From: Gibbula magus
Lineage: Eukaryota; Mollusca; Gastropoda; Trochida; Trochidae
Direction: 5' to 3'
DNA: 64,000 nucleotides
Assembly: GCA_936450465.1 (NCBI GenBank)
Contig: OW388302.1
Location: 54,874,959 to 54,938,958, forward strand
Positions 56,574 to 64,000 of this stretch are shown here, piece after piece (positions within the stretch are counted from its first letter, which is position 1; each line of letters begins with the position of its first letter). The notes under the pieces were generated by a model, which saw nothing but the letters and a program-made list of their open reading frames with translations, was not told the origin of the DNA and made no database searches. The position numbers were made by a program, and so were the translations under genes.

Positions 56574-59348
56574 ACCGTGCTCTGCTATTGTTGAGAGGTC
56601 GATATCAGAATCTTCAACATGTTGTTGAAGTCTGATACCGAGTGGTGGAATTGCTTTGGGTTTTTAGTTATACAACTGCTGGTATTCAGGATTGAATACG
56701 CAGTTGTATGCAGGATTTGAAGGGTTAGATTTTAATTTGGTTATATATTGAAGTGCTAGCTTGATGCGCCGATCTTCAAGAGATGGTTCATCAGCTTCAA
56801 CGTAAAGGCTTTCAACAGGTGAAGTTCTGAAGGCCCCAAGACAAAGTCTGAGACCCTGGTGGTGGATTGTATTTAGCATTTTGATATATGAGGGGCGGGC
56901 AGATCCATATATTATGGATCCATAATCCAGTTTGGAGCGGATGAGTGATCGATAGAGATGAAGAAGAGTTTCTTCATCTCCACCCCATTTATTATTTGAA
57001 ACGACCTTTAAAAGGTCTAATGCCTTTAAGCATTTAGCTTTTAGGTGTTTAATATGAGGGATAAATGATAATTTGCTGTCAAAAGTAAGACCAAGAAACT
57101 TGGCCTCAGGAACGACTTTGATTGGAATTTTATCCAGAAAAAGTTCTGGATCTTTGTGCATTTTGCGCATATTGCAAAAATGCACACAAGATGTTTAAGC
57201 TTTGGAAAATTTGAAGCCGTTTTCCAACGACCATTTGTGTATTTTATTGAGGCAGAGCTGTAATTGGCGTTCAATTGATGGCATATTTTTGCCTCTGCAG
57301 GAAACTCCAAAATCGTCCACAAAAAGTGAACCATCTGTATGGTCATTTAAGACTTTAGCCAAACTGTTGATTTTAATGCTAAATAATGTGACAGATAAAA
57401 TGCTACCTTGTGGGACACCCATTTCTTGATCAAAGAAATCAGAAAGGGTAGAACCGACGCGCACTTTAAATTGGCGGTCATGTAAAAAATTAGATATAAA
57501 ATGAGGCATACGACCTCGCAAGCCAAATTCAAATAAATCTTTTAGGATGCCATGCTTCCATGTAGTGTCGTAAGCTTTTTCTAAATCGAAAAAGATAGAC
57601 ACAGCATGTTGTTTATTTATAAATGCATCACGAATAAATGATTCTAAACGAACAAGATGATCAGTGGTACTGCGTTGTTTGCGGAAACCACATTGAATAT
57701 CAGTAAGTAATTTATTAGTTTCCAAGTACCAAACTAGACGATCATTGATCATCCGTTCCATAGTTTTACATACACAACTTGTTAAGGCTATAGGACGGTA
57801 GTTGGAAGGGTCTGTATGATCCTTCCCAGGTTTTGGGATAGGCACAATAGTAGCATTGTGCCAACAAGATGGAAATTCACCTGTTTCCCATATATGATTA
57901 AATACATGAAGTAGAACCTCAAGGCAAGGTTCCGGTAAATGTTTTAAAAGTTGATAATGGATTTCATCAGGGCCGGTTGCTGTATCATGAGCTTTAGAAA
58001 GTGCAGTTTTGAGCTCTGACAAGGAGAAGTGTTCATTATAATCTTCTCCATTGTCAGATTTGAAATTAAGTGGTCGTTTTTCCTGTACCTTTTGGTACTT
58101 TTGAAAAGCAGGGACATAATTTGCAGATGAAGAATTTTTAGAGATTGTTTCAGCCAACTTATTGGCAATGTCAGATTTTGATGTAAGAAGGTCATCATTG
58201 ACCTTAAGATGTTTTATTGTAGATTTGGAACCTTTGCCTTTAATTCTACTTATCATATTCCAGACTTTGCTTATAGGTGTTCTGGAATTTATCTTAGAGA
58301 CATAGCCTCTCCAAGATTCGCGTTTTTGTTGGTTGACTGTGCGTCGAGCTTTAGCTCGTGCCTTGCGACAGTTATCTAAGTTAATTCTTGTAGGTCGTTT
58401 ACTGAGCTTGCGTTCAGCTTTTTTACGTGCCTTAATGGCAGTATCGCAGGTTTCATTAAACCATGGCTTGTGAATGCGTGGATTTGCCGAGGTTTTAGGA
58501 ATAGTTTCAGTTGCTATATCAATGAGACCTTTAGAAAAGGCCTCAACAGGATCAGTTGCATTGATTATTTCATCATATATAATATGTTCACGGCAGAGGG
58601 TAGAAAATGTACCCCAATCAGCCTTGGAAAATTTCCAACGAGGATTGTGCTCCTCGGGAATAGGTGATGAGGGTTCTAATACAATGGGGAAGTGGTCGCT
58701 CCCATATGTATCCTCATGGACTGACCATGAAAAGTCATGTAAAAGGGATGCATCAGTTACTGATAAATCTATAGCTGTATATGATCCTGTAGCAGGATGT
58801 AGATATGTGTTTGAACCATCATTGAATAGACATAAATCATTTTGGGTGAGGAAACTTTCGATAATTTTACCCCTAGAGTCTAGGGTATTACAACCCCAGA
58901 GGGGATTGTGACCGTTGAAGTCACCAGTGATAATAAAAGGTTTAGGTAATTGGGTAACAAGTTGATCAAGATCTTTTATAGTAAGATCTTGAGATGGTGG
59001 AATATATAAAGAACAAAGAGTTAAAGTTTTGAATAATGATAAGCTGACAGCTACAGCTTGTAATTGTGTTTTTAATGGAATTAATATGTGGATAATTCCA
59101 TCACGTACTAAAATTGATGCACCCCCCTTAGCCCTATCAGCAGAAGGGGAGAAATAATTATAAAAAGTGAATGGTCTCATTGCAACTGTATCAGATTCTT
59201 TAAGATGAGTTTCTTGAAGGCAAATAGCTTGGGGATTGTATTGTTGGGCCAACAAGCCCAATTCATTAAAATTGACCTTAAAGCCTCGACAATTCCACTG
59301 GAGAATCGCCATGGATGCTAGGATGAAATAAAATATTAAAAGCCTCAT
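56497..59348 (-). pseudogene. LINE ORF2, duplicated 5' portion
   Basis: Endonuclease and RT from ATG 59348, with TAA at 57195-57197 and 56664-56666 matching the stops of the other copy. The sequence ends at the duplication joint before RNase H, so no RNase H is attached. Confidence 0.85.
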
Positions 59349-60329
59349 GATGGAAGTTTTACAGGAGAAAGACGAAGGTCCTTGGACCGAGCCCTGTGCC
59401 CCTTTTTGGGGGAGTTGTCAAGAGATGCTGTGTCTGATGCGTCCATAAGGACGTCATCAGACTCATGGTCAAGAGATCCATATTTGTTGTAGATCTCTAC
59501 CGCACTCCTCTGGCCTTTGGGAGTGCGGTTTGCTGATTTGGATTTGGAATTTTTAGAATTTTGTTTTGAGGATGATGGTTTTGAATTTTTGCTTGCAGTT
59601 GGAGGTATTTTAGATCCTGTCGGTTTGACAGGCTCTGTAAGGGACAGAAGAGGGAATGTCATGGTACCTATTGTGGAAGAAGTTGAATCGCGGAGTTTGT
59701 ATTGAGTTGGGGGATCACTCACCCACTGAATGTCTGTCTGAGTTGATACAGAGCGTTTAGTGGCAGTTGCTGATGATACTATGGTTGAGTATGAGGGTTT
59801 AGGACCCTCAAGAACCAGGCGTTTGGCTTCGGGAAAAGAGATATTTTGAGTGAATTTAACTTTGAGTATCTTAGATTCCTGTTGCCACCGTGGGCACTCC
59901 TTGGAGGAAGCCAAGTGTTCACCAGCACAGTTGGCGCATTTCGGCAACTCCTTGCACTTCTCTGGATGGCTTTCATCGTCGAGTTTGCCACACTGTGGAC
60001 AAACACGCTCATCCGCTTTGCAAGAGTTGCTTCCATGGCCAAACTTCTGGCACCGGTAGCAACGGAGGGGGTTAGGGATATATAATTCCGTGGGAAGTTT
60101 GTAGTACCCTGCATACACTGTTTTTGGAGCTTGTGGGGTTGAAAATGTTAACAGATAGGTTCGCGTATTGATGATGTTATCCTCCTTCTTGATAGTGAAC
60201 CGCTTGACAGCAGTCACTCCCTGGCTCTTCAGGTTATCAAGGAGCTCCTGTTCAGAGGAATCATCAAGACAGCGATCCTTATCCCGGATGATGGCTTTGC
60301 TGCTGTTTAGTGATGTATGAGGGGAGACT
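56497..60329. repeat. 3833-bp tandem duplication inside the LINE, second copy
   Basis: See the first copy at 52664-56496. One visible difference is Arg versus Ser in NQQK(R/S)ESWRG. Confidence 0.93.
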
Positions 60330-60691
60330 TTAACAGGTTTGTCAACGATTTTCTGCAAGGTGAGAAGTGATGTTGCCTGTTGTTTTGTTTTTACTTCCAC
60401 AAGAAGGTACCCATTCCTAATTTTCTTTACATCCTTTACATCACCGGCTAGACCTTGAATGGTCTTGGCGGTGGCGAAAGGATTCAGACGGAGAGGTTTA
60501 TCATCAGTGGATGATATGACCAGAAATCGAGGAAAGGTGCTTGAGTTTGAATTAGAAGTTGAAGTAGAAGATGAAGGTTTTAAGTTGGATGATTTTGATA
60601 TTTTGGTTGATTTTGATGATGTTGCCTCTTCCTCAGAAGAGGGACAATCATTCGTTGATAAATTTCGCTTGTTTTTTGCTGAACGAGTCAT
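59345..60691 (-). CDS. LINE ORF1 copy B, RNA-binding protein (448 aa)
   Basis: Open from ATG 60691 to the stop overlapping the ORF2 ATG. RRM-like region and three Cys/His knuckles as in copy A, with a few residue changes (Asn for Asp in STNDCPSS, Ala to Thr in QQATSLL, Arg to Leu in KDLRLSP). Next to a broken ORF2, so the element as a whole is not autonomous. Confidence 0.82.
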   Translation of the reverse strand: MTRSAKNKRNLSTNDCPSSEEEATSSKSTKISKSSNLKPSSSTSTSNSNSSTFPRFLVISSTDDKPLRLNPFATAKTIQGLAGDVKDVKKIRNGYLLVEVKTKQQATSLLTLQKIVDKPVKVSPHTSLNSSKAIIRDKDRCLDDSSEQELLDNLKSQGVTAVKRFTIKKEDNIINTRTYLLTFSTPQAPKTVYAGYYKLPTELYIPNPLRCYRCQKFGHGSNSCKADERVCPQCGKLDDESHPEKCKELPKCANCAGEHLASSKECPRWQQESKILKVKFTQNISFPEAKRLVLEGPKPSYSTIVSSATATKRSVSTQTDIQWVSDPPTQYKLRDSTSSTIGTMTFPLLSLTEPVKPTGSKIPPTASKNSKPSSSKQNSKNSKSKSANRTPKGQRSAVEIYNKYGSLDHESDDVLMDASDTASLDNSPKKGHRARSKDLRLSPVKLPS

Positions 60692-60712
60692 GTTCGGTTG
60701 GTAAATATTCAT

Positions 60713-61310
60713 CAACCTGGATCCCCACCCACCACGGAGCACCAACAAGGGCAATGCTGTATGTCAGCGGGTGTCCTGCTGACAGCACCGGGGATACCAG
60801 GATGATATACTCCACTAAAACGTTGCCAATGTTTCACTGGATTGGCCCATGGGCCACCGCTATCTTGGAAGCCGAGTAAAGTTGATGAATGTGTGCAAGA
60901 GAGCACTAAGAAAGAGCGCAGAGAGTAGAGATAGTACATCAGGAAGGAAAGCATTATGGAAAGGTGGTGAAGGTATGCAAGAGAGCACCAAGAAAGTAAA
61001 GAAAATAATTGTAAAGAGAGGTAACAGCGTAAGGAGAAGGATAGCAAAGATGTGCGCAACCAAGTGCTTGGCATGACCAGCCGATTGACCAGACCGGACC
61101 AATCTGGCCACCTGTCTAGATGAAGTCGGGGCCGAAGCAGTGTATTGGTCAGTGGTAGCATTCTGCTACACACAAGCCTCAACCACCAGGCATCCTTCCT
61201 CCACCCGTACAGGTCGCAGCCCACGGCAAACGGACTGCCCCCTTTTAGTCGCCTCTTACGACAAGCAGGAGGAACTGAGGGCCTATTCTAACCCGGGCAC
61301 CCCACGGGGT
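60713..61310 (-). other. LINE 5' untranslated region, copy B
   Basis: Equivalent to 28840-29437. Confidence 0.6.
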
Positions 61311-61322
61311 TTGTGCATCCGA

Positions 61323-61954
61323 AAGTGTAAATACAATTTAATTATCTTAATTAGTTAAGCAGTTATGTTCCTTTGAACGTTGCTGAAAATAGCGATTTTC
61401 GAAAAATGACAATCTTCTATGACTTGTCACATGCAAACTATGATAGATACATATTTGCAATTAATTGTCCTCAATAAATGACATTGCTACTGCAAAATGA
61501 GCTATTAAACAAAATGATATCTTCTGTGGTTTACGATCGAAAAATCTCCAAAGAAAGTACCCTTCGAAAATTCTCAAAACCAAAATTTTTTACATTTTTG
61601 GGATTATATCCAAATTGTGCCGAAACTATCAACTTTTATAAATAATGATATGCAATGGACATTTAATTAACATTTAAAAAAGGACCATATTCAAGGGTAG
61701 ATAATGTTAGTTTTAGGACGAAATTCAAAATTCGGTGAAAGTTTTGTGCAAATATCTTGATTAGTTTTCGAAATATTGAGGTTTGAAGTTTTGACTTCAA
61801 GGGGAGATAACTCGCGAAAGAAGTCGAAAATAAAAAAAGTGGCTCGACACAAATCCAGTTTATGTCACAAGCTACAAACTTCACCCACTTTCTGAAGAAG
61901 TTAGCAACCATTTAAAATCTTCTTTTTTTTTTGTCAACAGAATTTTTTTTTGAA
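61323..61954. other. Downstream flank of ankyrin copy 4, no gene seen
   Basis: Like 29450-30172, but a deletion of about 100 bases near 61660 removes the segment equivalent to 29800-29890. Confidence 0.55.
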
Positions 61955-63046
61955 TTACTGACTTGTCACTGTCTTGAGAAGAGCCACAATACGAACACTG
62001 CCTCTTCCCTTTGCGTTGTCTAAAGGCGTGAGTCCTTTTTTGTCTTTCATACTCTCAAACCCTTTCAATGTTTTCAGAGTTAACAGAAAGCTGAGCATAT
62101 CAGAACGGTCTCCTTCACAAGCAATGTGGAGTACAGTGCGACCCTCGCTATCAACAAGAGTTTCATTTGCCCCTCTGTCCCTCAGCAAGTCTACCGTCGG
62201 TTTACAGCCTGCATATACAGCGAACATTAGTGGTGTTCTGCCATGATCTCCTCTGCTGTCTATATCACTGATGTTAAGAGACAGAATATACTTCACCATG
62301 GCTTCATTAGACGTTTTACACGCTGCATGGAGGAGGTTGTTGTTGGACTCGTCTACGGTGTTAAGGTCAGGCACTCTGCCAATTAGCAACTTTACAATTG
62401 GCACACTTCCTCCAGTTACAGCCATCATCAAACTTCTACCATCTACATTGCTGTTGAGTGAAATTATATACTTCACGATTTCTGCCTGATTATATAAGCA
62501 AGCTAAGTCTATCATTGTGTTTCCATCGTCGTCCTCTGTTTGTACATCAGCCCCTCTTTGTATCAGGAATTTAGCTAAAGCTAAATAGCCCCCAGATGCA
62601 GCAGACATCAGACACGTTAGGTCATTCTCTCCTCTACTGTCCATGTCCATGTTATGGTCCTCCACCAGCCTCTTTACAATGTAATAGCTACCGGAGATAC
62701 ATGCATAATGTAACACATTGTTATTATATGCATCAGTAGGTGACAGATCATCACTCTGTTCCATAAGAAAGTCACATATTTCTGTCTTATTGTTCTCTGC
62801 AGCTAACATAATACAAGTGCTGTCCCCTTCGTCTCGACAGTTGACATCAACCATCCCCAGACACACCATCTTCTTCACCTCAACCAGATTCCCGTTTCTA
62901 CAGGCACCATGGAAAGCTTCCACATCAGATGGAGGACAGCGACTTGCATCCTCTTTCGCTCTTGGAATATTCGTTTCTGAGGAATACAGGCATGTTAAAT
63001 GTTTTATACCATTTTTTGTTAAGATGCTCGCTGCTGAGGGCCGCAT
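61955..63046 (-). CDS. Ankyrin-repeat protein, copy 4 (363 aa ORF or exon)
   Basis: Open from ATG 63046 to stop, about ten ankyrin repeats, C-terminus KTVTSQ. It carries DEGDSTC, as in copy 1, where copies 2 and 3 have DEGYSTC, and a private Asp in EQSDDLSP. Its upstream exon, if the unit plan holds, lies beyond the window. Same caution on the start as for copy 1. Confidence 0.72.
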   Translation of the reverse strand: MRPSAASILTKNGIKHLTCLYSSETNIPRAKEDASRCPPSDVEAFHGACRNGNLVEVKKMVCLGMVDVNCRDEGDSTCIMLAAENNKTEICDFLMEQSDDLSPTDAYNNNVLHYACISGSYYIVKRLVEDHNMDMDSRGENDLTCLMSAASGGYLALAKFLIQRGADVQTEDDDGNTMIDLACLYNQAEIVKYIISLNSNVDGRSLMMAVTGGSVPIVKLLIGRVPDLNTVDESNNNLLHAACKTSNEAMVKYILSLNISDIDSRGDHGRTPLMFAVYAGCKPTVDLLRDRGANETLVDSEGRTVLHIACEGDRSDMLSFLLTLKTLKGFESMKDKKGLTPLDNAKGRGSVRIVALLKTVTSQ

Positions 63047-63130
63047 ATGCAGTCCAGCTGATTTCGAAATATTGGCATATAAGAGAATGCGTTTGACGAA
63101 ATTTCTTGATTCATAAAAAAGTAAATATTA

Positions 63131-63790
63131 CCGAAATAAAAAATCCATTGGCTTTTACGTGATGTAATTATTATTATTATTAAAACATGTTAAACATATA
63201 AACCCAATTTTCATCCTGCAGGTGCGTGTTTGATGTCCTGTTTCAAATGATTGAAATTGTATGGCAAATACATGAAAAATAAAGTTTACATCATTATGTT
63301 CAGAATATCCAAATCTAGCTTATTTACAAATTTGGACATATATTCTTGTAAGAAAATAATAGAAAGTTTACGAAATCCGTGAAAATTTCACTTACACTTT
63401 TTAGTATCACACAATCTTCCAAAAATATAGAAACTTATATGTGTGCATTGTTTTGGTGTTTTCGGTCTTTTTAAAAAATAATTTTTAGTGTTCCCATAAA
63501 TGTGTTACAATCAATGAATGGTTCAACAGTCAGATGGTTCAACAGAATGATTACATTAGGTGGTGAATGTCAAGGTCATTGTCAAATATCTATAATAAAA
63601 AAACTTAAAGGTTAAATAATGGGAATAATGGAAACCATTTATCTGAGAAATTCTCAAAATTATCGTTTCTTCTGGATATGAATTTTTCAACAGTAAAAAT
63701 ATCTTGCAAAATTTTTAAGAAGTTAGAAAATTTGGAATTACTTTCTTCATGGAACATGTATAATTATATCTTTTAGCAGAAAATAATATA
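63131..63790. other. Upstream flank of ankyrin copy 4
   Basis: Equivalent to 7719-8389, including the 45-base segment near 63645 that unit B lacks. No gene seen. Confidence 0.5.
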
Positions 63791-63794
63791 TGAA

Positions 63795-64000
63795 TTGGCA
63801 GTGAGTGAGTTGCTTTTTATGATTCCAAACCAAACTAAGGTTTTTGTTATTTCAAAAGTCTTGGTTTTGCTTATCCAGGTTTCAAGTTCTTTCCAGAATC
63901 TTTGGGTTACATCACATTCCTAGTATACATGACACAACGTTTCATTATTCATATTACAGAACTTACAAATGTCATTATCAACAAGTTTCATTATTAATAG
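63795..64000 (-). pseudogene. LINE 3' coding relic, unit C (runs off window)
   Basis: Start of the same decayed segment as 8390-8841. The DNDICKFCNMNNE part is visible near the window end. Confidence 0.4.

Larger units (their letters stand above)
51607..61322 (-). mobile_element. I/Nimb-like LINE, copy B, with internal tandem duplication
   Basis: Bounded by the same 12-bp target duplication as copy A (51607-51618 and 61311-61322), hence the same insertion event. No Ngaro is present, so the site that is occupied in copy A can be read intact near 51947-51951. The element is enlarged by a 3833-bp tandem duplication that gives two partial sets of ORFs. Confidence 0.85.

Overview
This window looks like nuclear DNA of an animal, most likely a marine mollusc and possibly a vetigastropod. 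The composition is AT-rich. Reverse-transcribing elements of three kinds are present, an ankyrin-repeat gene is repeated in tandem, and there are long minisatellites and TA microsatellites. The non-LTR element carries a GAGTGAGTGAGT-type tail followed by a TTTAACGCC box, and a CTTGTCGTAAGAGGCGAC box near its 5' end. I recall both as common in abalone-type genomes. The species assignment is inference; no database was searched.

Layout. Positions 1-2640 hold the 3' part of a GC-rich DIRS-like tyrosine-recombinase retrotransposon (RT/RNase H, then recombinase, then terminal and internal complementary repeats). Positions 2641-6320 are AT-rich flank with no gene that I can support. From about 6320 to the end, the window is a tandem array of one locus. 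Each unit carries, on the minus strand, a 363-369 codon ankyrin-repeat ORF, and about 3.7 kb upstream of it an exon-like ORF for a secreted Cys-rich segment ending at a GT splice donor. Farther upstream lie a 52-bp minisatellite, a second signal-peptide exon-like piece, and a full-length I/Nimb-like LINE with its target-site duplication. Unit A is about 6525-30150, unit B about 30150-61930, and unit C starts near 61930 and runs off the window. Four ankyrin copies are visible (6525, 30173, 34612, 61955). Three are open and one has a nonsense codon.

The units are highly similar but have since been rearranged. In unit A, a complete Ngaro-type element (18831-23908) sits in the LINE; unit B preserves the exact empty site. 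Unit B has a 4.44-kb tandem duplication (28619-33058 / 33059-37500), a 3833-bp tandem duplication inside its LINE (52664-56496 / 56497-60329), two foldback/MITE-like insertions with CRE-type palindromes, and a minisatellite expanded from about 10 monomers to about 130, with higher-order repeats of 884 and 363 bp. Unit A alone carries a block of about 2 kb at 12471-14463.

The host genes, if real, are probably multi-exon: a secreted or membrane-targeted Cys-rich N-terminus and a large ankyrin exon on the same strand. The join between them is not shown by the sequence. No LINE ORF2 in the window is intact. The Ngaro element has all three ORFs open and could be recently active.
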